Of a DNA stretch of 64,000 nucleotides, positions 24,593-33,067 are shown piece after piece. The position numbers and the translations under genes are program-made. The notes below the pieces were generated by a model, which saw only the letters and a program-made list of their open reading frames with translations, was not told the DNA's origin and searched no databases. This DNA comes from Curtobacterium sp. ER1/6 (GTDB taxonomy: Bacteria > Actinomycetota > Actinomycetes > Actinomycetales > Microbacteriaceae). Where the stretch lies: NCBI RefSeq assembly GCF_001742745.1, contig NZ_MJAK01000001.1:124001-188000 (forward strand), written 5' to 3'. Every line of letters starts with the position of its first letter. Position 1 is the stretch's first letter.

Positions 24593-25938
24593 CGGGGCAC
24601 CTCCGACTCACGTCCGAGTTCCAGCGTCACCGACCAGCCTCCCGTCTCCGTCGGACCGGTCTGGAGGCGCGCTCCCACCAGGTCCGCCCGCTCACGCATG
24701 CCGCGCAGTCCGTTCCCACCCGCTGCCGTGCTCCCCGACGCCGGTGCGGCGGGCGCCCCGTTCTCGACGGTGAGCGTCAGGCGCTCGTCGTCGCGGTCGT
24801 CCACGGTGACGGTCACCTCGGCCCCCGGAGCGTGCAGGGCCGCGTTCGCGAGCGCCTCCTGCACCGTCCGGTACGCGGCGAGCTGCGCGAGCGGCCCCAC
24901 GCCGTCGGCCAGCACGCGGTCGCCCGGGAGGACCTCGAGGCGCACCGCGGACCGGTACCGTGCCCGCTCGACCAGGTCGACGATCCCGGCGACGGTCTCC
25001 ACGGCGCGTTCGGCCGGGGCGTCGTCGCGGAGCAGGCCGACCAGGCGACGGAGGTCCTCGAGCACCGCGGTGCTCTGCTCCCGCACCTGGCGGACGCCCT
25101 CGTGTGCGGCGGCCGGGTCGGTGTCGATCTGCCGGTCGATCACGGCCGACATGAGCGCGATGCCGGACAGGTGGTGCGCGGCGATGTCGTGCAGCTCCCG
25201 CGCCATCGCGGTCCGTTCGCGCGAGACCGCGGCGTCGACGCGGGCGTCCTGCTCGCGGACGACGGCCGAGGCCTCGGCGGTGCGAGCGGCGACCTCGGCC
25301 TCCCGGGCCGCCCGCACGTCGCGCCGCGACCGGACGACCAGGGCGACCACGAGGGGGAGTCCGACGACCCCGACCGCCTGGGTGACCCCCTGCGGTGCGG
25401 CGTCGAGCACCGCGGCCGACACGGGCCGGCCCGAGAGCGCTCCGTGCAGGAGGATCCAGTTCTCCGCGGTGCCCGTCGCGACGAGACCCGCCGCGACGAC
25501 CAGTGCCGGCCAGAGCCGTCCGACCGGGACCCGCAGGGCGGTCAGGACGACGGCGACCACGACCGGGAGCGCGGCCAGGCCGAACACGTCGCTGCTCTCG
25601 TGGGTGGCGGACACTGCGATGACCGGGACCGCGGCGACCGCGACGAGGGAGACCCGGGGGGCGGGTCGCGCGGCGAGCAGGACCGCGGACTGCACGAGGA
25701 GCCCGAGGGCGGTGAGCAGCCAGGCCCCGCTGCCGACCCTCGGGGCGTCGAGGCGTGGACCGACGGTGTCCGGGTCGATCCGGTCCAGGAAGGGCAGCCC
25801 GAGCAGCAGTCCGAGCGAGACGACGGCGGTCGCGACGGCGACGAGGACGTCGGTCCGACGGAGGCGACGGTCGCCGCCGACCCGCGCGGTGCGGGAGTCG
25901 GCGGCGACGCGGGCCGCACTCGCTTCAGCGGGTGCCAT
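24589..25938 (-). CDS. Sensor histidine kinase (HisKA_3)
   Basis: 449 residues. Hydrophobic helices span about 30-205, then a coiled linker, the phospho-acceptor helix AMARELHDIAAHHLSGIAL (His250), and an ATPase domain with QEALANAALHAPG (N-box) and GNGLRGMRERADLVGA (G-box). Pairs with the overlapping NarL-type regulator. The start overlaps the end of the CPBP gene by 14 bp, but TAGGAT (25945-25950 on the minus strand) ends 6 bp before the ATG, so a leaderless internal promoter may also serve it. No extracellular sensor domain is visible, so the signal is probably sensed in the membrane. Confidence 0.9.
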   Translation of the reverse strand: MAPAEASAARVAADSRTARVGGDRRLRRTDVLVAVATAVVSLGLLLGLPFLDRIDPDTVGPRLDAPRVGSGAWLLTALGLLVQSAVLLAARPAPRVSLVAVAAVPVIAVSATHESSDVFGLAALPVVVAVVLTALRVPVGRLWPALVVAAGLVATGTAENWILLHGALSGRPVSAAVLDAAPQGVTQAVGVVGLPLVVALVVRSRRDVRAAREAEVAARTAEASAVVREQDARVDAAVSRERTAMARELHDIAAHHLSGIALMSAVIDRQIDTDPAAAHEGVRQVREQSTAVLEDLRRLVGLLRDDAPAERAVETVAGIVDLVERARYRSAVRLEVLPGDRVLADGVGPLAQLAAYRTVQEALANAALHAPGAEVTVTVDDRDDERLTLTVENGAPAAPASGSTAAGGNGLRGMRERADLVGARLQTGPTETGGWSVTLELGRESEVPR

Positions 25939-26896
25939 CGTTCGATCCTACGAGGCGGGCGGGGGCCGGCGTCGGGAGGTGATCCGTGCCTCCCGGCCGG
26001 CGGTCGTACCCGAGCCGACCACGGGTGGCGACCAGCAGGACCGCGGCGGCCACGGTCGAGACGATCGTGAGGCCCTGCATCATCGTGCCGGCGGTCATCC
26101 CCGGGTACATGTCGGCCCAGAGGGTGGAGATCGTGTTGTTCACCCCGACGTGCAGCAGGAGCGCGACCGGCAGGCTCTCACCGGTCCGGTTGAAGACCCA
26201 CGTCATCACGACGTTGAAGGTGATCGTGAAGAGCGCGAAGACGACCGGCTCCGTCCAGTGCGCGTCCGGCCACCCGCCCCAGTCCGACAGGTACAGCGGC
26301 ATGTGCCAGAGCGCCCACAGCGGGCCGAGCACGGCGGCGGCACCGAGCGGTCCGAAGCGGTCCTGCAGGCGGGGGAGGGCGAAGTCACGCCAGCCGGGCT
26401 CCTCCGACAGTCCCGTGGTGAACAGTTGCACCACGAGACCCGGCACGAGGGCGAGCAGGGCGAGGGCGGTCGGCGCCTGGACGTTCCCGCCCGAGAAGGG
26501 CAGGCCCGTCAGGACGATGAGCGCCGGGACGCCGACCAGGGCCAGTGCGTACCAGTACCAGGCGACCCGCCAGCGCCAGAGGCGACCGACCCACTGCCGG
26601 AGCCCCGGCCGACCGTCGGCGATCGCCGTGACGACGAAGGCGCCGCCGAGCGGACCGAGGAGCGCCCCGGGCAGGACGCCGGTGAACTGCGCCGACCCGA
26701 GGAACTCCGGGAAGTGCAGGTCCCAGACGCCCAGACCGTGCGGGCTCAGGATGTACGGCACCCAGGCGAGCCAGCTGAGGCCGAGCGCCAGGGTGGCGAA
26801 GGAGGCGAGCGGGTGCCGGGCGACCAGGCCCGCGACCCCCGTCCGCTCGGGGACGACGGTGCCGGCGCCGGGCCGGACTTCGGTGGTGTTCGTCAT
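25925..26896 (-). CDS. CPBP family intramembrane metalloprotease
   Basis: 323 residues, about eight helices. The Abi/CAAX-protease motifs are present: SEEPGWRDFALPRL (Glu-Glu...Arg), LGPLWALWHMPLYL (His) and ALLLHVGVNN (His/Asn). These membrane proteases include Rce1-type enzymes, bacteriocin-immunity proteins and regulators. TAGCGT (26904-26909, minus strand) ends 7 bp before the ATG, consistent with a leaderless start. It is first in the CPBP-kinase-regulator arrangement; overlaps suggest one functional unit, possibly signal processing or self-protection. Confidence 0.87.
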   Translation of the reverse strand: MTNTTEVRPGAGTVVPERTGVAGLVARHPLASFATLALGLSWLAWVPYILSPHGLGVWDLHFPEFLGSAQFTGVLPGALLGPLGGAFVVTAIADGRPGLRQWVGRLWRWRVAWYWYALALVGVPALIVLTGLPFSGGNVQAPTALALLALVPGLVVQLFTTGLSEEPGWRDFALPRLQDRFGPLGAAAVLGPLWALWHMPLYLSDWGGWPDAHWTEPVVFALFTITFNVVMTWVFNRTGESLPVALLLHVGVNNTISTLWADMYPGMTAGTMMQGLTIVSTVAAAVLLVATRGRLGYDRRPGGTDHLPTPAPARLVGSNDGTR

Positions 26897-27015
26897 GCCG
26901 TCCACGCTAGGAACGGCCGTCCACCGGGACGACCGGCGGAGGGACGCACCCCGGGACCTCCACAGAAGGATGCAAGCCGGTGCCGCGACCGCCGCACGTG
27001 CGTACCGTCGGGGAC

Positions 27016-27939
27016 ATGACCACCACCGTCCTCGTCGCCGGCGCCACCGGCGACCTCGGTGCGCGCATCGTCCGCGCACTCCTCGACCACGACCCCGACG
27101 TCCGCGTCCGGGTGCTCACCCGGTCGGGCTCCTCGCCCGCCGCCGATCGGCTCGCCGCCGCGTCCGACCGGGTGTCGGTCGTCAGCGCCGCCTACGACGA
27201 CCACGACGCGCTCGTGTCGGCGCTCGCCGGGGTCGACGTCGCCGTCTCCGCGGTGAGCGGCACCCGGTCCGTGATCGTCGACGCGCAGACCGCCCTGCTC
27301 CGCGCGGCCGTCGCCGCCGGGGTGTCGCGGTTCGTCCCGTCGGACTACTCCGCCGACTACCGGGCGATCACCCCCGGGACCAACCGCAACTTCGAGCTGC
27401 GCCGCGAGTTCGCCGCGACCGTCGACGCCGCACCCGTCCGTGCCACCTCGGTCCTGAACGGGGCCTTCACCGACATGCTCACCGGGCAGGCCCCGATGAT
27501 CCTGTTCGACCGTCGCACGGTCCTGTACTGGTCGTCCGCCGACCAGGTCCTCGACTTCACCACGAAGGACGACACCGCGCGGGTGACGGCGCTCGCCGCG
27601 CTCGACCCGGACGCTCCGCGGTACGTCGAGGTCGCCGGGGACCGGGTGACGGCCAGGAGCGTCGCGGACACCCTGTCGCAGCTCACCGGCACGCGCTTCC
27701 GGACGCAGTGGGCCGGGACGGCGAGCACCCTCTCCGGCATGGCACGCATCGGTCGACGGCTGTCGAGCGCCGGGGACGAGGAACCGTTCCCCGCATGGCA
27801 GGGGATGCAGTACTTCGTCAGCATGTTCAGCGGCGAGGCCGAACTGCACCACGTGGCGAACGACCGCTACGGGCCGCACCGCTGGACCACGGTGCGGGAC
27901 GTCCTCGCCGCGCACCTCGACGCCCCGGCGTCGGCCTAG
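27016..27939 (+). CDS. NmrA-like NAD(P)-binding protein
   Basis: 307 residues. The N-terminal Rossmann motif is VLVAGATGDLGARIVRAL; SRFVPSDYSADY occupies the usual Tyr/Lys region but lacks a clear YxxxK, as in NmrA/isoflavone-reductase atypical SDRs. Likely a redox-sensing or small-molecule reductase protein. TACCGT (27003-27008) ends 7 bp before the ATG: leaderless. It is divergent from the CPBP gene across a 119-bp gap and is followed by the amidase, whose -10 box overlaps its stop codon. Confidence 0.8.
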   Translation: MTTTVLVAGATGDLGARIVRALLDHDPDVRVRVLTRSGSSPAADRLAAASDRVSVVSAAYDDHDALVSALAGVDVAVSAVSGTRSVIVDAQTALLRAAVAAGVSRFVPSDYSADYRAITPGTNRNFELRREFAATVDAAPVRATSVLNGAFTDMLTGQAPMILFDRRTVLYWSSADQVLDFTTKDDTARVTALAALDPDAPRYVEVAGDRVTARSVADTLSQLTGTRFRTQWAGTASTLSGMARIGRRLSSAGDEEPFPAWQGMQYFVSMFSGEAELHHVANDRYGPHRWTTVRDVLAAHLDAPASA

Positions 27940-27950
27940 GCTCGGGGACC

Positions 27951-29390
27951 GTGTTCGAACTCCACCACCTCGCCGCACAGGAACTCTGGGACTGGATCCG
28001 CCGGGGGGACGCGACCGCGCTCGAGGTGACCGAGCACTACCTCGACCGGATCGATCGGCTCGACCCGTCCCTCGGGGCGTTCGTCACCGTCACCGCCGAC
28101 GCCGCGCGTGAGCGGGCGGAACGGCTCGGGTCGCTCGTCCCGACCTCCCGGTCGCTGTGGGGCCTGCCCACCGCGGACAAGGACCTGTACGACCGGGCCG
28201 GGGTCCCGACACGGCACGGCTCGACCGCGCTGCCGGTGACGCCCGCGACCGTCGACCACCCGCTGGTGGCGGCGCTCGCCGCGGCGGGGACCGTGAGCCT
28301 CGGCAAGACGACGTCGCCGGAGTTCGGCATGTCCTCGTCGTCCGAGACCCGGTTCGGCACGACCCGCAATCCGTACGACACCGCACGGGCGCCGGGCGGG
28401 TCGTCGAGCGGCACGGCGGTGGCCGTCGCTGCCGGGCTCCTGCCCGCGGCGGTCGGCACCGACGGCGGGGGCTCGGTGCGCATCCCCGCCGCCGCCACCG
28501 GACTCGTCGGGCTCAAGCCGAGCAGGGGGCGGGTGCCGTCGATGCCCGGGCGCTCCGGGGTCGGTGGGCTGAGCGTCGCCGGACCGATCACGCGGAACGT
28601 GGCCGACGCCGGCATGCTCCTCGACGCCCTCGTGGCGCCGACCGGGCTGCCGGAGCCGTCGCCGTACGCGCTCGTCACCCCCGAGGTCGGCGAGGGACCG
28701 TTCACGGCCGCCGCCGTCCGGGGCGAGGGCCGGTTCGTCGTCGGGGTGCTCGAGGGGTCGCCGTGGGACGAGACCGTCGACGTCGTGGTCGACCCGGCAG
28801 CCCGGGCCGCCGTGGCGACCGCCGTGCGGGTGCTCGGCGAGGTCGGGCACGGGGTCGAGGACGTCGTGATGCCCCGGTTGCCGTACGCCGACGCCTTCCG
28901 CACGGCGTGGGAGTCGAGCGCCGCCGGGCTGCTGCGCGTGCCGGGCCTCGACCGGTCCGAGCTGACCCCGCTCGTGGCCTGGCTCGTCGCACGTGCCGGA
29001 CGGTTGACCGCCGAGCGGGTGCTCGACGCCACCGCCACCCTCGACACGTTCTCGGCCGGCCTGATCCGGGCGTTCGACCCCTTCGACGCCGTGCTGACGC
29101 CGACCCTGGCGCTGACCCCGCGGCCGCTCGGCTGGTACGGCGACGACCCGGAGGAGGACTTCCGGCGGCAGTGCGCGTACTCGCCGTGGACGTCGATGGC
29201 GAACGTGTCGGGGTTGCCCGCGATCACGCTGCCGGTCGGCGTCACCGAGGAGGGACACCCCGACGGTGCGGGGCTGCCGATGGGCGTGCAGCTCGTCGGG
29301 CGACCGGGCGGCGAGCGCGTCCTGCTCGCGATCGGCGCCCAGCTCGAACGCCGGCTGCGCTGGCAGCGGCGCCACCCGTCGCAGTGGTGA
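27951..29390 (+). CDS. Amidase signature-family hydrolase
   Basis: 479 residues. The Ser-cisSer-Lys triad is visible: Lys in LPTADKDLYDRAG, the Gly/Ser-rich block PGGSSSGTAVAVAAG, and GTDGGGSVRIPAA carrying the nucleophile. The C-terminus has MANVSGLPAITLPVG and MGVQLVGRPGGE, both typical. It hydrolyses amides; specificity (indoleacetamide, peptide amide, Glu-tRNA-like) cannot be read, and no gatB partner is near, so a catabolic amidase is more likely than GatA. GTG start: TAGGCT (27937-27942) ends 8 bp before it, sharing its TAG with the upstream stop. Confidence 0.88.
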   Translation: MFELHHLAAQELWDWIRRGDATALEVTEHYLDRIDRLDPSLGAFVTVTADAARERAERLGSLVPTSRSLWGLPTADKDLYDRAGVPTRHGSTALPVTPATVDHPLVAALAAAGTVSLGKTTSPEFGMSSSSETRFGTTRNPYDTARAPGGSSSGTAVAVAAGLLPAAVGTDGGGSVRIPAAATGLVGLKPSRGRVPSMPGRSGVGGLSVAGPITRNVADAGMLLDALVAPTGLPEPSPYALVTPEVGEGPFTAAAVRGEGRFVVGVLEGSPWDETVDVVVDPAARAAVATAVRVLGEVGHGVEDVVMPRLPYADAFRTAWESSAAGLLRVPGLDRSELTPLVAWLVARAGRLTAERVLDATATLDTFSAGLIRAFDPFDAVLTPTLALTPRPLGWYGDDPEEDFRRQCAYSPWTSMANVSGLPAITLPVGVTEEGHPDGAGLPMGVQLVGRPGGERVLLAIGAQLERRLRWQRRHPSQW

Positions 29391-29411
29391 CGTCGGGGGC
29401 TGAGGTGCGGC

Positions 29412-29457
29412 GTCTGCGACATCGCGCGCGTCGATCGACACGCGCAACGTCGCAGAC
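29412..29457. terminator. 46-bp palindrome between convergent amidase and ABC genes
   Basis: Outer arms GTCTGCGAC/GTCGCAGAC (29412-29420, 29449-29457) continue inward with only three transition-type mismatches to a GTCGATCGAC centre. Lies 22 bp past the amidase stop; probable bidirectional terminator. Confidence 0.7.
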
Positions 29458-29526
29458 CGCGCGCTGACCAACCGACCGACCGCCGCCGGACCGGGCCGGG
29501 CGCAGCGACGCAGGGGTCCGGCGCGC

Positions 29527-30309
29527 CTACGGCAGCGTCGGCGCCGCCGCCACGAGCGCCCGCGTCACCGCGTGCTGCGGGTCGTCGAGGAGCGACACCG
29601 GTCCCTGCTCGACGATCCTCCCGGCCGACAGGACCGCGACGGTGTCGCACAGCCGCTGCACCACGCCGATGTCGTGCGACACGAGCACGAGCGTCAGCCC
29701 GAGGTCGTCGGCGAGCGACCGGAAGAGGTCGATCACGCGCGCACGGACCACCACGTCGAGGGCGCTCATCGGCTCGTCCCCGAACAGGATCCGCGGCCCG
29801 TGCACGACCGCCCGCGCGATGGCGATGCGCTGCCGCTGCCCACCGGAGAACTCGTGCGGGTACCGGTCGACGGCGTCGGCGGGCAGGTCGACCCGCTCGA
29901 GCACCGCACGGACGAGCTCGGCGTGCCGGCCCGGCACCCGGAGCGCCCGCAGCGGCTCGCCGACGATCGCCCCGACGCGCATCCGCGGGTCGAGCGATGC
30001 GTACGGGTCCTGGAACACGATCCCGGTCTCGCGACGGAACCAGCGCATGGTGCGCGCTGAGGCCGAGGCGACCACCGGACGACCGCCGGCCGTCACGGTG
30101 CCGGTGGTGGGCGCCTCCAGGCCGGCGAGCAGGCGCACCAGCGTCGACTTGCCCGACCCGGACTCGCCGACGATCCCGAGCCGCGACCCGGTGGCGATCG
30201 TCAGGTCGACGCCGTCCACCGCGGTGCGCACCGGTCCGGGCTCGAACGGTCCCCGGCGCGGCAGCCGGTAGGTGCGGTGGAGCCCGCTGGCGCGCAGCGC
30301 GTCGGTCAT
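29527..30309 (-). CDS. Oligopeptide/dipeptide ABC transporter ATPase (OppF-like)
   Basis: 260 residues. Walker A GIVGESGSGKSTLVRLLAG, signature EFSGGQRQRIAIARAVV and Walker B RILFGDEPMSALDV. It lacks the long C-terminal oligopeptide extension often seen in OppF. It starts by an ATGA overlap with oppD (30306-30309) and is the last gene of the five-gene transporter operon, so it supplies the second ATPase of the heterodimer. Confidence 0.92.
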   Translation of the reverse strand: MTDALRASGLHRTYRLPRRGPFEPGPVRTAVDGVDLTIATGSRLGIVGESGSGKSTLVRLLAGLEAPTTGTVTAGGRPVVASASARTMRWFRRETGIVFQDPYASLDPRMRVGAIVGEPLRALRVPGRHAELVRAVLERVDLPADAVDRYPHEFSGGQRQRIAIARAVVHGPRILFGDEPMSALDVVVRARVIDLFRSLADDLGLTLVLVSHDIGVVQRLCDTVAVLSAGRIVEQGPVSLLDDPQHAVTRALVAAAPTLP

Positions 30310-31127
30310 GCGGAGCCTCCGGTCAGTCGCGCGGTGGCACGGGCGGCGTCGACGAGGGCGGCCGTCGCCGGGTGCCGGGGTGCGTCGAGGAGCGCACGGA
30401 CGGCACCCTGCTCGACGACCCGTCCGTGGTCGAGCACGACGGCCTGGTCCGCGATCCGCGCGAGCACCGCCAGGTCGTGCGTCACGAAGAGCATGCCGGT
30501 GCCGCGGTCGGTCGAGAGTCGCTCGAACAGCTCGAGGATCCGCGCCTCGGTGGTCACGTCGAGGGCGGTCGTGGGTTCGTCCGCCACCAGGTAGGCGGGG
30601 GAGCCGGCCATCGCCATCGCGATGCAGATCCGCTGCCGCTGCCCACCGGACAGCTGGTGCGGGTACTGCCGCAGGAGCGAGGCCGGATCGGGCAGCCCGA
30701 CGGCGTCCGCGAGGGCCACCGCCGCCGTGGCCGCCGCACGACGGTCCAGGCCGCGGTGCAGCCGGAGGGGTTCGGCGACCTGCGCACCCACCCGGCGGAG
30801 GGGGTCGAGCGCCGTGCCCGGCTCCTGGAACACCATGCCGATCCCGGAACCGCGGTGCCGTGCGCGCTCGCGGTCGCGCAGGCCGACGAGCTCGGTGCCG
30901 TCGAGGCGGATGCTGCCGGTCACCTCCGCCCCGGTGGGCTCGAGCCCCATCAGGGCGAGCGAGGTCATGGACTTGCCGGACCCGGAGGCGCCGATGACGC
31001 CGACGCGCCGGCCGGGAGGCACGGTGAACGTCACGTCGTCGAGGACCGTCCGCCCCGCGATGCGGACCGTCAGCCCGCGCACCTCGAGTCCGTCGCGCTC
31101 GGTCCGGCGGGTGGTCGCGTCGGTCAT
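30306..31127 (-). CDS. Oligopeptide/dipeptide ABC transporter ATPase (OppD-like)
   Basis: 273 residues. Walker A GVIGASGSGKSMTSLALMG, signature QLSGGQRQRICIAMAMAG, Walker B YLVADEPTTALDV. Shorter than classical OppD because the C-terminal Fe-S/oligo_HPY segment is missing. ATGA overlaps on both sides link it with the permease gene upstream and the second ATPase downstream. Confidence 0.92.
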   Translation of the reverse strand: MTDATTRRTERDGLEVRGLTVRIAGRTVLDDVTFTVPPGRRVGVIGASGSGKSMTSLALMGLEPTGAEVTGSIRLDGTELVGLRDRERARHRGSGIGMVFQEPGTALDPLRRVGAQVAEPLRLHRGLDRRAAATAAVALADAVGLPDPASLLRQYPHQLSGGQRQRICIAMAMAGSPAYLVADEPTTALDVTTEARILELFERLSTDRGTGMLFVTHDLAVLARIADQAVVLDHGRVVEQGAVRALLDAPRHPATAALVDAARATARLTGGSA

Positions 31128-32071
31128 GCCGTCACCCCCGGGGTGGTCGTCGTGCTGCCGGACGGACGGTCGTCGGCGTCAGCGAGCGCGTCCGTCGTGT
31201 GCGGGCCGGCCGCGTACCCGCCTCCGGGTCGGTCGCCCGAGGCGCGGTCCCCGGTGGTGAGGCGCGGGTCCGTCGCGTCGCGCACCGCGTCGCCGAGCAG
31301 CGACAGGGCGGCGACGACGAGGGCGATCGCGGCGCCCGGCCAGGTGGCGCTCCAGGGGTGCACGCCGATGTAGGTCTGGAGGTCGGCGAGCAGGTTGCCC
31401 CACGAGGCGGTGTCCGACCCGGCGCCGTACCCGAGGTACGACAGCCCGGCCTCGGCGAGGACCGCGGTCGCCATCGCGAGCGACAGCTGCACCGTGAACA
31501 GCGGCGCCGCGTTCGGTACGAGGTGCCGGGTGAGCACGCCGAGCGGACCGACCCCGGACGCCCGGGCGGCCACGACGTAGTCGCTCCGGGCGATGCGGCG
31601 GATCTCCCCGCGGGTGACGCGGGCGATCGAGACACCGAATGACAGACCGACGCTGACGACGACGACGCCGAGGGAGCCGCCGAACACCGCGGTCAGGAGC
31701 ATCGCGGTGAGGAGCGTCGGGAACGCGACGAGGATGTCGAGGAGGACCGCCGTGCCCTCGCGCACCCACCTCGTGGTCAGCGAGCCGACCGCGGTGAGGA
31801 CGATCCCGACGACGCTCGCGACGACCCCGGACCCGAGTGCGACGAGCACGGTCGTGCGGGTGCCGGCGAGCAGGTAGCTCGCGATGTCCCGGCCCGCGGC
31901 GTCGGTGCCGAACCAGTGCGCCGGACCCGGCGCGGCCCACTGCCGGAACGGGTCCGCGCGGAAGGGGTCCTGCGGGGTCCAGAACAGCGACACGACGGCG
32001 AGCACGACGAGGAGCCCGAGGACGACCACGGCGAAGCACCCCGTCGGCCGGGCGAGCAGGCGGCGGATCAC
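31124..32071 (-). CDS. Oligopeptide/dipeptide ABC permease (DppC/OppC-like)
   Basis: 315 residues, about six helices. HWFGTDAAGRDIASYLLAGTR is the DppC-type N-terminal block, and the EAA loop includes YVVAARASGVGPLGVLTRHL. The C-terminal 45 residues are an unusual hydrophilic Gly/Thr/Asp-rich tail. The GTG start overlaps the DppB stop (GTGA, 32068-32071), which decides it over upstream alternatives. Confidence 0.9.
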   Translation of the reverse strand: MIRRLLARPTGCFAVVVLGLLVVLAVVSLFWTPQDPFRADPFRQWAAPGPAHWFGTDAAGRDIASYLLAGTRTTVLVALGSGVVASVVGIVLTAVGSLTTRWVREGTAVLLDILVAFPTLLTAMLLTAVFGGSLGVVVVSVGLSFGVSIARVTRGEIRRIARSDYVVAARASGVGPLGVLTRHLVPNAAPLFTVQLSLAMATAVLAEAGLSYLGYGAGSDTASWGNLLADLQTYIGVHPWSATWPGAAIALVVAALSLLGDAVRDATDPRLTTGDRASGDRPGGGYAAGPHTTDALADADDRPSGSTTTTPGVTA

Positions 32072-33021
32072 TCGCCCACCTCCCGCTGCCTCGGGTCGAG
32101 TGCGCGGTGCACGACGTCGACCGCGAAGCCGACGAGCAGCACCAGGCCGGTGAGGACGAGGAGCTCCGACTGCACCTTCGTCACGTCCCGACGGCCGACG
32201 TCGGTGACGAGCATGCGACCGACGCCGGGGAGCGAGAACAGCTGCTCGACGACGACCGCGCCGACGAGGAGCCCGGCGATCTGCACGCCGAGCACGGCCA
32301 GCACGGTGAGCGCCACCGACGGCAGGCCGTGCCGGAGCAGCGCCTGCGTGCGGGTGAGCCCGACGGCCGCGGCGGTGCGGACGTGGTCGGCGTCGAGCAC
32401 GGACAGCGTCGCCGAGCGGGTGAAACGCAGGATCACCGCACCCTCGACGGCGCCGATCGTCAGCGCCGGCAGCACGAGCGAGGAGAACGCCCGTCCGGGT
32501 TCGTCCCACCCGTCGAGCGGGAAGCCCTGCGTCGGCAGCCAGTGCAGCGTCACCGCGAAGAGGGCGATGAGGAGCATGCCGGCCCAGACGACGGGCACCG
32601 CGGCGACGGCCTGAGCGAGGAAGCCGATCACGGCACCGCCCGCGCGACGTCGGAGCACGGCGGCGAGCACGCCGAGCGGCACCCCGATCACGAGCGCCGC
32701 CACGAGCGACATGCCCGCGAGCGGCAGGGTCACGGCGAGCTTCTGCGCGATCTCCGGGCCGACGGCGCCGTTCGTCACCAGGGAGCGCCCGAGGTCACCG
32801 CGCAGGACCCCGCCGATCCAGTCGAGGTACTGCAGGACGACCGGACGGTCGAGGCCGAGCTGCTGCCGGAGCTGTTCCACCTGCGCGGGCGTCGACTCGG
32901 TGCCGGCGACGACCTGCGCGACGTCGCCGGGCAGCACGCGCAGCGTCGCGAACACGATGATGCTCGCGACGAGCAGGCCGACGACGAGCAGGAGCAGTCG
33001 CCCGACGAGGAACCGGGTCAC
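32068..33021 (-). CDS. Oligopeptide/dipeptide ABC permease (DppB/OppB-like)
   Basis: 317 residues, six helices. It starts MTRFLVGRLLLLVVGLLVAS, with the usual periplasmic segment VLPGDVAQ...LGLDRPVVLQYLDWIGGVLRGDLGRS and the EAA loop HVRTAAAVGLTRTQALLRHGL. Partners the DppC-like subunit translated from the overlapping downstream gene. Confidence 0.92.
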   Translation of the reverse strand: MTRFLVGRLLLLVVGLLVASIIVFATLRVLPGDVAQVVAGTESTPAQVEQLRQQLGLDRPVVLQYLDWIGGVLRGDLGRSLVTNGAVGPEIAQKLAVTLPLAGMSLVAALVIGVPLGVLAAVLRRRAGGAVIGFLAQAVAAVPVVWAGMLLIALFAVTLHWLPTQGFPLDGWDEPGRAFSSLVLPALTIGAVEGAVILRFTRSATLSVLDADHVRTAAAVGLTRTQALLRHGLPSVALTVLAVLGVQIAGLLVGAVVVEQLFSLPGVGRMLVTDVGRRDVTKVQSELLVLTGLVLLVGFAVDVVHRALDPRQREVGE

Positions 33022-33067
33022 GTCCCCGATGCTACGGGGAACGGCGCCCCGTCCCGTGGAGCCGGGC

